From Myrica gale (Eukaryota > Streptophyta > Magnoliopsida > Fagales > Myricaceae), in contig OZ005607.1 in the NCBI GenBank assembly GCA_963930655.1, positions 25,366,874-25,430,873 on the forward strand: a stretch of DNA of 64,000 nucleotides, read 5' to 3'. The notes under the pieces were generated by a model. The model made no database searches. It saw nothing but the letters and a program-made list of their open reading frames with translations, and had not been told where the DNA came from. Positions 31,341-44,057 of the stretch are shown here, piece after piece; position 1 is the stretch's first letter; every line of letters starts with the position of its first letter. The position numbers were made by a program, and so were the translations under genes.

Positions 31341-31534
31341 GATTCAAAAATTATGAGTAAGGAGTTAAAATTATGAGTAAGGAGTTACGGTAGTGTATTT
31401 CAATATTTTTAATGTTTTTATTCATTAGTTTTCGTTATTTTAACTCTAAAACGCCTTTTGCATTAAGTAAGAAAAAAATTTGTCATTTCACTTTAGGAGT
31501 TTGCCCCCTCAACTTGAGTCCTGGTTCCGCCAAT

Positions 31535-32113
31535 GACGTCAACTTTGTTAGGCTGGAAGACGTCAAAAAGCAGATAGCTATGGATCAAAAAGCAGAGAGA
31601 TATGGATCTGTACACTACTTCTTTATGATTCCGTTACTTTCATCTTTCCGCGTATGTTCCTTTGTCCGGTCCCATTTTGCTATCTCGAAAATGGCATCCT
31701 GACGTGGTGAGGGTCCACAACATTTGGCCACATTCGATGAGCATGGAGCTAATCGACAAATAAAGTTAAGTAATAAGATGCTTTAGCTTTAGGATGGGAA
31801 ACAATAGAAAAGAAGAACCCCACTTTGCCACTTTGTTTCATGGAATGGTAGATGGCACATTGTTTCTTTCTTGGTCCGCAACATTTGGCCACATTCAATG
31901 ATCAGAGACTAATCGACAAAGAAAGTTCTGGGATTCCACCAACCATATTTGATATTCCCAAGATGCTTACATTATCTTTAAATAATCGCACATCACGTGA
32001 ATCAACTCGTCCCACTCACACCGACCCTCAATAATTTAATGACAAAATTTCTGTTCCTCGTCTTTAAGTAGCGTAGGACCATCACGGTTTTCTTCAATTG
32101 CAAAGCAGAAACA
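31535..32113 (+). promoter_or_regulatory. 5' flank and promoter region of second CNL
   Basis: Continues the CNL upstream block after the hAT insertion (ACGTCAACTTTG-TAGGCTGGAAG, AAGTCAAAAAGCAGA, CCACAACATTTGGCCACATTC). The block before the insertion lies at 21360-22078, so the insertion has pushed distal promoter sequence more than 9 kb away. TATCTTTAAATAATC near 31975 is a possible TATA region. Confidence 0.6.
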
Positions 32114-35100
32114 ATGGCTGAGATTGCTACCCTGTTTCTCTCTCCTTTGCTCCAGGCGTTTTTCGAAAGGGTAGCGTCTTGCGAGTTGGTAGACTTCTTT
32201 CGACGACGGAATCTGGACGATGGTCTCTTAAAGAAAATGAAGATAGCATTGTTGTCCGTAAATGGAGTGCTCGAAGATGCGGAGGAAAAGCAACTCAAAA
32301 GTTTTACGGTGAAAACATGGCTTGATGAGCTGAAAGATGCCGTTTTTGAGGCGGAGGACATCTTGGACGAGATTGAGACTGAAGCCTTGCGATCCAAGCT
32401 GGATGCTGAATACCAAACTACTGCCAGTAAGGTACGCAAATCCATCTCAGCTTCGCTTCATCCTTTTGCCAAGAAGATTGAACCGGAGATAAAAGAGGTA
32501 CTGGAGAGACTGGAATATTTAGCAAAGCAAAAGGATGTCATTGGTCTAAAAGAAGGTGTTGGAGAGAAGTCATCAGAAAGATTGCCCACGACTTCTTTGT
32601 TTGGTGAATCTAGCATTTTTGGTAGGATTGACGATAAGGAGGCAATAATTAAGTCGTTGCTCTCAGATGAAGAAAGTGTCGGGGGGTTGTGTGTGATTAG
32701 TATTGTCGGCATGGGAGGTCTCGGCAAGACCGCCCTTACTCAGCTTGTATATGATGACAACCGGGTGAAAGAGCATTTTGACCTTAAAGCATGGGTTTGT
32801 GTTTCAAATGAGTTTGATGTGTTGAAGATAACAAAGACAATTATGGAGAAAGTAGGTTCGTCAACTTCGGGTGATGATAGGAAGGATCTAGATTGCCTTC
32901 AAGTTGCATTGAAAGAGAATATAATGGGAAAAAAATATCTCATCGTTTTAGATGACGTTTGGAATGAGAATTATGTTGTTTGGGAGATCTTAACTAATCC
33001 CCTTAGATATGGAGCACAAGGGAGTAGGATTATCGCAACTACAAGGGGGATTCATGTTGCATCAGTCATGCGCAGTACTATAACTTATCCCCTAAAGCAA
33101 TTACTAGAAGAAGATTGCTGGTCATTATTTGCAAAACATGCATTTCGTGATGATCGGTTGGGGGCATATCCAGAACTAGAAGCAATAGGTAGAGAAATTG
33201 TAAAGAAGTGTGATGGTCTACCTTTAGCAGCTAAGACAATTGGGTCTCTCTTGTGGTCAAAACTAGATATTAGTGAATGGGATAAGATCTTGAAGAGTGA
33301 ATTATGGGATTTGCAAACTGATGAGGTTATTCCGGCTTTAAGGCTAAGTTATCGATACTTGCCATCCCATCTAAAACCATGCTTTGCTTACTGTTCCATA
33401 TTCCCACAGGATTATGAGTTTACCAAGGAGGAGTTAATTTTGTTATGGATGGCAGAAGGTTTCTTGCAGCAATATAAAGACAAAACATTGGAAAGTGTTG
33501 GTGATGATTATTTTCGTGATCTCGTGTCAAGATCGTTATTCCAACAATCAGGTGACTCTAAGTTTTATTTTGGAATGCACGATCTTGTGAATGACTTGGC
33601 AAGACTTGTATCTGGACAGTTCGTCTTTAGGCTGGAAGGTGACAATTACCATGAAATTGGAAACAAGGCTCGCCACTTTTCTACTTTTAGGAAAAACTTT
33701 GATGATGTGAAGAAGTTCAAGACACTTTACACTGCTAAGGGGTTGCGCACATTCCTCGCACTAAATGGTTATGGCCAGATCTTAAGTAAAAAGCTAGCAC
33801 ATGATTTATTGCCGATGTTAAGATGCTTGCGAGTGCTGTCCTTGAGTGGCTATGAAAATGTGACTGAATTGCCTAATTCAATTAGCAAAATGAAACATCT
33901 ACGGTATTTGAACTTTTCTGAAACTTCAATTATAAAGCTGCCCAATTCCGTATGTCAGTTATGCAATTTACAAACACTGAATTTATCAGAGTGTACATAT
34001 GTCACTGTATTGCCTGATTCAACTGGCAAAATGAAACATCTACGACATTTGAACCTTTCTGAAACTTCAATTAGAAAGCTACCCGATTCCATATGTGAGT
34101 TGTGCAAGTTACAAACACTGCATTTATCGAGGTGTGAATATCTCACTAAATTGCCGAGAGAGATGCATAAACTCGTTAGTTTGGGTCATCTTTATCTTGT
34201 GAATACTCCCATCATGGAGATGCCAATTGAATTGGGTAAACTAAGAAATCTCCAGACTTTGTCGAAGTTCGTCGTCAGCAAACATGATGGTTCAAGTGTT
34301 AGAGAGTTGGGGAAACTTGCAAATCTCAGGGGAAGGCTTTCTATCTCGGAGCTCCAAAATGTTGTATTTGCTGCAGATGCTCTGGATGCGAGCTTAAAGA
34401 ATATCAAGTACCTTGAGCGCTTGGAGTTGGAATGGGCCGCTGATGGTAATATTGCAGAAACTCAAAGCGTCGGCATATTGAACAGTCTTGAGCCTCATAC
34501 AAACTTAAAAGAGCTCGGTATCAGTTGCTATAGTGGTAGCAGTTTTCCAGATTGGGTTGGACGATCTTCATTCTCTAAAATGACTTTTCTCACTCTGTTG
34601 AATTGTAAATCTTGTCGCGTGTTGCCACCAATTGGGCAGCTACCCTCTCTGGAAGAGCTTTATATTGATGGTCTTGATGGAATTGTTATAGTGGGCCCCG
34701 AGTTCTATGGCAGTAGTTGTTCTCCAATAAAGCCGTTTGGAGCCTTGAAATCTCTTTCGTTTAGTAATATGTCAGCATGGGAGAAATGGATTGCAAGTTT
34801 CGGTGCTGAAAATGAAGATGGAGCCTTTTTTACTAATCTTGAAAGTCTTTGGATTATTAATTGTCCCAAGCTAACAGCAGCGTTGCCCATCCATCTTCCT
34901 TCATTATCCCTACTTGCAAATTTATAATTGTCCGCGGCTGGTGGCTTCAATCCCTAGGGCTCTTGATCTACGTGGATTGAAGCTAAGAAATTGTAATGGC
35001 ATTCTGTTACAGGATTTGCCAGGATTGCAAGAACTCGAAATTGAAGGTTATGATGAGCTAGAGTCCCTACCGGAGGTAATAATCGACTCCAACGACTGTC

Positions 35101-35963
35101 TTTTTTATACTTTAAAACGCCTTCTCATCTCGAACTGTTCGAAGTTAGAGCTCCCAATCCACTTCAGCTTTCCATCCCTTCAAAGTTTGCACTTGATAAA
35201 CAGTTGTGATTCCCTCAGGTCCCTTCCATTAAACTTCATTTCAACTATTGATAATCTCACAATCAGGGAATGTAGGAATTTGGAGTCTCTTGAACCACAA
35301 AAGGAACACAATTTAGTGGCCACGTGGATACAAATCCAAGGTTGCCCTAATTTTGTGTCCTTTCCTAATGGAGGATTGCGTGCCTCCAATCTTACATATT
35401 TTTACATCCTCAATTGTATAAGTCTGAGGTCACTACCGGAGAAGATGCACATTCTGCTTCCCTCTCTGAAGTATTTGAGGATAAGAGATTGTCCAGAAAT
35501 TGAGTCATTTCCTGAAGGGGGCTTGCCTCCTACTCTGATTGAAATCTTCATCACCAATTGTAACAAACTCATTGCCAGTAGAATGGGATGGGGTTTGGAA
35601 AATCTCCCCTCTCTGGAAAAATTGGAAATCGGAGGCAAATCAGAAGATGTGAAGTCCTTTCTAGAGGCGATGTTACTGCCTAACAGTCTGACCCGTCTTA
35701 CCATCTCTGATTTTCCAAGTATGGAATCTCTGGACAACAAGGGCCTTCGACATCTCACCTCTCTTCGATATCTGGATATCTTTCGTTGCCCTATGTTCAA
35801 GTTCCTGCCAAAAGAGGGGCTGCCTGCCTCCCTTAGATATCTAGAGATCAATGGATGTCCTTTGTTGGAGAAACAGTTAAAAAGGAGAAAAGGAAAAGAA
35901 TGGTGTAAGATTGCTCACACCCCCTCCATAAGGATTGGCGGCGAGTTGATTTGGACGATCTAA
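32114..35963 (+). pseudogene. CNL gene 2 with a single 1-nt frameshift in the LRR
   Basis: Opens with Met-Ala-Glu like the intact gene. Coiled coil, P-loop GMGGLGKTA (199-207, Lys kept), LDDVW (280-284), GLPLAA, CFAYCSIFPQDY and MHD (488-490) are all present. The first frame stops at 34927. Reading resumes one base over from about 34914 and continues to the family tail at 35963. Alignment with the intact gene places one extra base in the GCAA tract near 34916-34920. The 937-aa product, if made, would lack roughly the last third of the LRR. It also has a 47-codon LRR duplication absent from gene 1. Either a very recent pseudogene or an assembly error. Confidence 0.88.
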
Positions 35964-37450
35964 AACTCCAGAAAGAGTCCACATTTACTGGCGGTAATGG
36001 CTATGCAACAAATCAACTGCGGCAATGGTATGTATTTGCTCTTTTCAATATATTAATTTAAGAATATGTCTTACCGTTTTGTTTTAGGTTGGCTTAAAAA
36101 CAAAGTTTTGATGAAGCAGAATGCTTTGCCACTTGTTCGTCCTTCCTCAGACTTCATTATGTGGATACGCTGTCAATAAAAGTGTCCTATGCTTCGATCA
36201 AATTGTTGCTTCTGTGGGGTCTCTGTCTTAAGAAGAGTCCTTTTCACTGGAGCTGGACTTGCATTGTAGATTTCCTGGAGTTTGAATTTCTTGTTTACTG
36301 AAGAACGACTGCAAACAGGAAATGATTGGCCTCAGGTACCAACTCCATTTGCTTGATGACTAGCAAATTATTCAATGATTTTAGTATCATATTTCAAGTT
36401 TTGCTCTGTATTTTTCTTTAGTTTCTCACGTGTAATCAAACACTTCAGAATCAACTCTTCGCTAGCATTATACAAAGCATAAATCCTCAACATCCTGCGC
36501 TTCTGCCCTCCACCAGCTAGGCTGATGACCACGTGAAACAGCTATATATCTGTTCTATACAGGTAACATGAAAAACTCAATCTGTAGGGGCTCACCTTTT
36601 ATTATTCTCTTTTGGTCTTATATTTGAGATTGAAAGATTATTGTTTGGCTTGATGAAGAAGGTAACTAATGTTGCTGTATCACCCAGTGCAAAATCAGGA
36701 AAACTTCAGAGGATGACACTGCTGAAAACAACAATGGCGAAGTAAGTCACTCACTAATCGGCCAACAGAAAGGTATCAGTTATTGATCCTCCAAATATTC
36801 AGTTCAGAGCAGAATGCTATGTTCACTGAGACAGATTTGTAGTTGTCTTGCTTGTGTTAACGCTAAACATACTTAATTCCCTCGTATTCTCCTTGTTTTA
36901 GGTGGGTGCATGTGGACACTAGAGATCCATCCCATGAGAGGGTTCCTGCTATTAAACTTGCAAAGCTGAAGCTTCAGTTCCTAGATGCAATAGAGCCCTG
37001 GAAAGGATTAATGATAAAGCTGGCTGTTCTTCGTCTGTTTGTTTTGTTTTTTGTTTTTTTTTTCCATTGATACTGGGAATGATAAGTTAATTGTTTTGTT
37101 CTCTGTCGCTTCCAGCCTTCGTGCCCATGCTTGTTACCATGGATGTTAACAATCCATCCTCTGGGTGAAAGCGTCAAGGTTCTCTTGAAATTGAAAAGGA
37201 TTGATTAAGTATGTGTTTTTTTTTTTAAAGCGAATTTCATTGATAGCAGAAAATGCAGCACAAGAAGTAAAATCTATTCTGAATACCTCATTCAGAAACC
37301 CCGAAATTAAGATATTCCTCAGAGAAAGCTTGTGCTGAGCACTATAGCTCTAAAGTTCAAAAAGAGCTGAGAGCCAGACCCAAGAACTAAGGCCTTGCTC
37401 CCACACAGCTCTTTTGCACAAAAACTGTCTTGTTCACCATGCTTCACGTT
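35964..37450 (+). other. Conserved 3' flank of CNL 2
   Basis: Near-copy of 13373-14830, with a deletion around 36150 and otherwise few changes, including the intron-like sites and the exon-like block after TTGTTTTAG at about 36901. Confidence 0.7.
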
Positions 37451-38199
37451 TGCTTTTAGGGAATTCCGCCATTTGAGAATGCAGAGTAGGACATCGTTGC
37501 TGGCACTTTGAGAAACTATCCGAGCTCCGTTGCAGGGGGACCTTGATGTTCAGTAAATAGGTTCTGACCAGGCAAACAAGGGTGTCTATTTTTTTTTTTT
37601 TTTTTATCAAATCTACCATCAAGGTGTCCAGTCTTTCTTCATTTATTCGTGCTACCACCAAGTGAGTGACATATCATTCACATAGAACCAGGGCGCAAGT
37701 AGCAGCAGGAAAGAGAGAACTTTTAAATTCTGTTGTTATTTTCTGCATTGGGATCCTTCAGTTATCTGTGTCCTGCTATAATTCAAGTCAGTAGTTGCGG
37801 CAAACGCACATGAATTAAAAAGGATTTCCGGTGTTTATATTTTGGTATAAGCTGCAACAAAAAGGGACTATCAATTAGATGATGTGTACTTTTTACTTAA
37901 CTAGAGCAAAAAAGGTGCTTAGAAGAGGTTTAGGCAAAAAGCAGGGAGTAGAAAAGTTAGAGAATTGCAGGCGCAGATTGCATGTTATAAGTTTTGTCTG
38001 ACCCTATGAGCCGATGCATCATTCAATGCAATTGGTGCCTTTCTTTTTTAAAATTTGGAATTGTATCATCCAATTTTTGACAACAAATTGGAGAGGATCG
38101 TTTATATGAGGAAGGCCGCCAAAAGACTTAGCAGCGATAATGGGGAAAGGCTACTTTGATGTAGCCGAGCTTGATATATCGAGGTAATTAACCAGTGCA
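37451..38199. other. Intergenic DNA, no gene seen
   Basis: Contains a poly-T run near 37590 and unremarkable AT-rich sequence. No reading frame or repeat that I can support. Confidence 0.5.
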
Positions 38200-39556
38200 A
38201 ATGAGCTTTTAAGGATGCCAAATTACAATTTTCAAATGGAATTATAAGTAACTTGCGTAGATATATGCTGAAAAGTATTATGCTGCAATAGCTGTTAGTT
38301 TGGGAATAAGATCAGAACCCACCAACTCCCATTATATATTTGTATGCACCGATTGATGTCAGGATTACGTGTTCGTAATTTTCACGACTAATTAATGATG
38401 GGAATTGGGAGTGACATGGTCCAATAATGGAGAATGACATTTCTGAGAAACCGTGTCCATGTTATAGGAAGTCAAGCTCGGCAGGCTGGGAAAAAAAAAC
38501 ATAACTATAAAAATAATTAAGTTGACAAAAAAAATTTAACGAATTAAGGGTACAAATTATCCGCAATTAATAGTTAACGAGTACAATACTATAAAAATAA
38601 ACATAATTTGATTGATAAAGTATTAAGATTTCTATAATTAAAAGGTGCAAATTATATTTATCTTTTTTTAATATAGGGTCTCAAATTGTTAATACCCCTT
38701 TCATTTCCTTTCACATTTGCATACACAAAACATAACCTTTTATCATGCTATTTTACCGTTGAAATATGATCAGAAGGCACGCAGCATAAGTTCCTGTGCA
38801 TCGCTTGAGAAAAGCCATTCTCCAGAGACGTATGGATGGTTCTGTCCAGTGGTGAGGACGTCAAATTTGGTAGGCTGCAAGAAGTCAAAAAGCAGAGAGC
38901 TATGAACCAGTTACCCATCCACTACTTCTTCTTCATCATTCCGTTCCTTTCATCTTTCCGCGTGTGTTCCTCGAAAAGTTTGGTAATGAGCCCCCCAACT
39001 CCTCCACTCCATCTTTTCCAACCAACCACGTTCCCGTCCAACTCCCCCACAGTCCACTCCATCTTTTCCATTTCCACAACAGAGGATAAAAGATGAGCCG
39101 GAGCCAAGAACTATTTAGGCCTTGTTCACGCACCATGCTTAACGTTTGGGTTTAGGGAATTCAATGAAGAGTAGGTGTTCATCATAATTTGCATCTCATT
39201 TTAAGTTAAAAGAAGCATCCTCACGTGGTGAGGGGCCGGAACATTTGGCAACATTCAATGAGCAGGGAGCTAATCAACAAAATAAAGTTAAGATTCCTCC
39301 AATCATATCACAAAGCAAGCAGATGTTTTAGCTTTAGGCAATTGCATATGACCTGGGAGTCGCTCTAGTCCACTCACACTACGCGTCCTTTCCTGAGCGG
39401 TGTAGGTCCATCACTACAGACAAGGCATTTTCTTGTACCGTCAATATAAGCCAGTAGATAAGTTTCTCTAGTGTAAAAGCATAACAGAGCTTGCTGTTTG
39501 ATCATTTCTCTGCGATCACCTTCAACAGGTTTTCTTCCATTGCAAAGCAGAAAAAA
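38200..39556 (+). promoter_or_regulatory. 5' flank of CNL 3, uninterrupted version of the shared upstream block
   Basis: Carries, in order, all blocks seen in pieces elsewhere: 38260-38480 (as 20220-20430), 38570-38910 (as 16385-16670 and 21360-22078), 39030-39110 (as 19640-19720) and 39215-39340 (as 20105-20215 and 31687-31790). It is therefore the best reference for the empty insertion sites. Confidence 0.65.
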
Positions 39557-42500
39557 ATGGCTGAGATTGCTACCCTATTTCTCTCTCCTTTGCTCCAGGC
39601 GTTTTTCGACAAAGTGGCGTCAGGCGAGTTCGTTGACTTCTTTCGACGAAGGAAGCTAGACGATGGTCTCTTAAGGAAAATGAACACAGCATTGCTGTCC
39701 GTGAATGCAGTGCTCGAAGATGCGGAGAAAAAGCAAGTCACAAGTCCTTTTGTGAAAGCATGGCTTGATGAGCTGAAAGATGTTGTTTTTGAAGCGGAGG
39801 ACGTCTTGGATGAGATTGATACTGAAGCCTTGCGATCCAAGCTGGATGCTGAATATCAAACTACTACCAGTAAGGTACGCAAATCCATCTCAACTTCTCT
39901 TCATCCTTTTGCCAACAAGATTGAACCAAAGATAAAAAAGGTACTGGAGAGACTGGATGATTTAGTGAAACAAAAGAGTGACTTTGGTCTAAAAGAAGGG
40001 GTTGGAGAGAAGCCATCAGAAAGATTGCCCACGACTTCTTTGGTTGATAAAAGTAGTATTTTTGGTAGGATTGATGAGAAGGAGGCAATCATTGATTCGT
40101 TGCTCTCAGATGAAGAAAGTATAGGGGGGTTGTGTGTGATTACTATTGTCGGCATGGGAGGTCTGGGCAAGACCACCCTTGCTCAGCTTGTGTATGATGT
40201 AAATAGGGTGGAAGAGCATTTTGGCCTTAAAGTATGGGTTTGCATTTCGAATGACTTTGATGTGTTGAAGATAACAAAAACAATTTCAGAGAGAGTAGGT
40301 TTATCAACTCATGGTGATAGCAAGGATTTAGATTTGCTTCAAGTTGCATTAAAGCAGAAATTAATGGAAAAAAAATTTCTCATCGTTTTAGATGACATTT
40401 GGAATGATAATTATGATGCTTGGGAGATCTTATGCAAACCCTTTAGAAATGGTCCACAAGGCAGTAGGATCATCGCAACCACAAGGAGTTTACATGTTGC
40501 GTCAGTCATGCGCAGTACTATAACTTATCACCTAAAGAAATTACCAGAAGAAGATTGCTGGTCATTATTTGCAAATCATGCATTTCGTGACAATGATTGG
40601 GGAGTATATCCAGAACTAGAAGCAATCGGTAGAAAAATTGTAAAGAAGTGCAATGGTCTACCTTTAGCAGCTAAGGCAATTGGGTCTCTCCTATGGTCTA
40701 AACTAGATATTAATGAATGGGATAAGATCTTGAAGAGTGAATTATGGGATTTGCAAACTGACGTTATTCCGGCTTTAAGACTAAGTTATCAATACTTGCC
40801 ATCCCATCTAAAACAGTGCTTTGCTTACTGTTCCTTATTCCCACAAGATTATGAGTTTAGAAAGGAGGAGTTAATTTTGTTGTGGATGGCAGAAGGTTTC
40901 TTGCGGCAATATAAAGACAAAACATTGGAACAAGTTGGCGCTGATTATTTTCATGATCTAGTAGCGAGATCGTTGTTCCAACAATCATGTGGCTATGGGC
41001 TTGTATGGTACGGTCTTGTGATCCAACAAGCACGTGGCTATAGGTTTGTAATGCACGATCTTGTGAATGACTTGGCAAGATTTATGTCTGGACAATTCGT
41101 CTTTAGCTTAAAAGGTGACAATTACCATGAAATTGGAAACAAGGCTCGCCACTTTTCCACTTTCAAGAAAAGCTTTGATGATGTGAAGAAGTCTGAGACG
41201 CTTTACAATGCTAAGGGGTTGCGCACATTCCTCATACTAAATGGTTATGGCCAGATCTTAAGTAAAGAACTGACTCATGATTTTTTGCCAATGTTAAGAT
41301 GCTAGCGAGTGTTGTCCTTGCAGGACTATGAAAATGTGACTGAACTGCCTAATTCAATTGGTAGAATGAAACATCTACGGTATTTGAACCTTTCTAATAC
41401 TTCAATTAGAAAGCTGCCCGATTCCGTATGTCAGTTGTGCAATTTACAAACACTGTTTTTATCAGAGTGTAGATATCTCACTATATTGCCTGATTCAATT
41501 GGCAAAATGAAACATCTACGACATTTGGACCTTTCTGGAACTTCAATTAGAAAGCTGTCTGATTCCGTATGTGACTTGTGCAATTTACAAACACTGAATT
41601 TATCAAATTGTGAATATCTCACTAAATTGCCGAGAGAGATGCATAAACTCGTTAATTTGGGTCATCTTTATCTTGTGAATACTCCCATCAAGGAGATGCC
41701 AGTTGAATTGGGTAAACTAAGAAATCTCCAGACTCTGTCGAAGTTCGTCGTCAGCAAACATGGTGGCTCAAGTGTTGGAGAGTTGGGGAAACTTGCAAAT
41801 CTCAGGGGAAGGGTTTCTATCTCGCAGCTCCAAAATGTTGTATTTGCTGCAGATGCTCTGGATGCAAGCTTAAAGAATATCAAGAACTTGGCGAGCTTGG
41901 AGTTAGAATGGACCGCTGATGGCAATATTGCAGAAAGTCAAAGCGTCGGCGTATTGAGCAGACTCGAGCCTCATACAAACTTAAAAGAGCTCTATCAGCG
42001 GCTATAACGGTGTAAGTTTTCCAGATTGGGTGGGACGATCTTCATTCTCTAAAATGACGTCTCTCTCTCTGTGGAATTGTAAATCTTGTCGCGTGTTGCC
42101 ACCAATATGGCAGTTCCCCTCTCTGGAACGTCTTACTATTTTTGGTCTTGATGGAATTGTTACAGTGGGCCCCGAGTTTTATGACAGTGGTTGTTCTCCA
42201 ATAAAGTCATTTGGAGCCTTGACCTATCTCCGGTTTGCGTATATGCCGGCATGGGAGAAATGGATCGCAAGTTTCGGTGCTGAAGATGGAGCCTTTTTTT
42301 CTAATCTTAAACACCTTGAGATTAGTGATTGTCCCAAGCTAACAGCAGCTTTGCCCATCCATCTTCCTTCGTTAGCCCAACTTTGGATTAGAGATTGACC
42401 GCGGCTGGTGGCTTCAATCCCTAGGGCTCCTGATCTACGTGTATTGCAGCTAAGAAATTGTAACGGCATTCCATTACAGGATTTGCCAGCTGGATTGCTG

Positions 42501-43421
42501 TCTGTAGGAATTAAAGGTTATGTTGAGCTAGAGTCCCTACCGAAGGGAATAATTGACTCCAACGACTGTCTTTTATCTACTTTAAAATACCTTGTCATCT
42601 CAAACTGTTCGAAGTTAGAGCTCCCAATCCACTTTAGCTTTCCATCCCTTCAAACCTTGGAGTTGAGAAATAGTTGGGATTCCCTCAAGTCCCTTCCATT
42701 AAACTTAATTTCAAAGATTGATGATCTCACAATCAGTGAATTTAGGAATCTGGAGTCTCTCGAACCACAAAATGAACACGAAAATTTAGTGGCCACGTGC
42801 ATAAAAATCGAAGGTTGCCCTAATTTTGTGTCCTTTCCCAACGGAGGATTGCGTGCCACCAATCTTAGCTGTTTTAACATCATCAATTGTACGAGTATGA
42901 GGTCACTGCCGGAAAAGATGCACCTACTGCTTCCCTCTCTGAAGGATTTGTGGATAAGAGATTGTCCAGAAATTGAATCCTTTCCTGATGGGGGCTTGCC
43001 TCCTACTCTGATATATATCTCCATCACCAATTGTGACAAACTCGTTGCCAACAGGATGGGATGGGGTTTGGAAAATCTCCCCTCTCTTTCAGAATTGAAA
43101 ATCGGAGGCAAATCAGAAGATGTGAAGTCCTTTCCAGAGGCGTGGTTGCTGCCTAACAGTCTGACCCGTCTTACCATCTCTGATTTTCCAAGTATGGAAT
43201 CTCTGGACAACAAGGGCCTTCGACACCTCACCTCCCTTAGATATTTGGAGATTGATCGCTGCCTTAATTTCAAGTTCCTGCTAGAAGAGCGGCTGCCTGC
43301 CTCCCTTAGATATCTAGAGATCTATGAATGTCCTTCGCTAGAGAAGCAGTTGAAAAAGAAAAAGGGAAAAGAATGGAGCACTCATGTGCTCTGCATAAAG
43401 ATTGGTGGCGAAGTGATTTGA
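39557..43421 (+). pseudogene. CNL gene 3, pseudogene with two stops and a 2-nt deletion
   Basis: Close relative of CNL 2. P-loop GMGGLGKTT (199-207), LDDIW (279-283) and MHD (499-501) are intact. TAG at 41303-41305 replaces a Leu codon (TTG in CNL 2). Two bases are missing near 41992 (GAGCTCGGTATC in CNL 2, GAGCTCTATC here). TGA at 42396-42398 replaces a Cys codon. A 45-bp tandem duplication (40977-41021 and 41022-41066) repeats the block that ends in the MHD region, and the first copy has lost the motif. The 47-codon LRR duplication is shared with CNL 2. The tail reads KIGGEVI. The 582-aa open part could still encode a CC-NB-ARC protein. Confidence 0.93.
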
Positions 43422-43850
43422 AGAAGCTCAACGTCTAGCAAATTCCCTGCATAGATACAAGACTTGTCCGATATATTCAGCTTTTACTGTTAGGTATTTT
43501 GTTTTCGTTTTCTCTTCTTAACTATCTATTAATTTGTCAATAAGATTTACCATTTATTTTTAACGTTTGCTTAAAACCATTCTCCAATGAAACAGAATGC
43601 TCTGGCCACTCCTTCAGTCTTCCTCGACTCCATTATTTAGAAGACTATTTGGTCTCTCGGATGCCATGCCTAGCAATTGTCGTCGAGTCTACAAAGCTAG
43701 GGGATGCTATATTTCGACAGGTTTGTACAGTTTGAACTTTATTGGTATAGTATGATTTTGTACCCGTGTGCTTACTTAGTCAGGTTTATCTAATCTGAAT
43801 CACCTTATTCTGTTGTTGTATAGGATAAGGCTAAACCTACACTCGTATTT
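43422..43850. other. 3' flank of CNL 3
   Basis: Diverged version of the CNL 3' flank (TTAGGTATTTTGTTTTCG, AACAGAATGCTCTGGCCACTC). No gene. Confidence 0.5.
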
Positions 43851-44057
43851 GAACTTCAGTTTTTGGAGATCATTCGCTGCCCTAAGTTCAAATTCCTATT
43901 AGAAGAGGGGCTGCTTGCTTCCCTTCGATATCTAGAGATCGAAGAATGTCCTTTGCTAGAGACAGTTGAAAAGAAAAGGAAAAGAATGGAGTATGATTGG
44001 TCATGTCACCTGCATGAAGATTCGCAGGGAAGTGATTTGAATGAGCGCAAAGTCTAG
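43851..44057 (+). pseudogene. CNL C-terminal LRR fragment
   Basis: Encodes CPKFKFLLEEGLLASLRYLE, matching the last LRR of the other CNL genes, then ECPLLE and a frame change in the Lys-rich tail. N-terminal parts are absent. Followed by another copy of the CNL 3' flank. Confidence 0.85.

Larger units (their letters stand above)
22079..31534 (+). mobile_element. Decayed hAT (ZMYM1/TTF-type) element, host of the viral insert
   Basis: The 8-bp duplication GACGTCAA occurs at 22071-22078 and 31535-31542, the size expected for hAT. The left end carries CAGTGGCGGACCCAAGG; the right end, reversed, reads ATTGGCGGAACCAGGACTC. Paralogous CNL flanks (38857-38869) show the unoccupied site. The element's own DNA is only about 22079-22150 and 30455-31534. 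A transposase remnant lies at 31003-31340, and a complete pararetrovirus-like genome sits in its AT tract. Three extra bases (GTC) lie between the left duplication and the canonical CAGTGG start. Confidence 0.85.
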
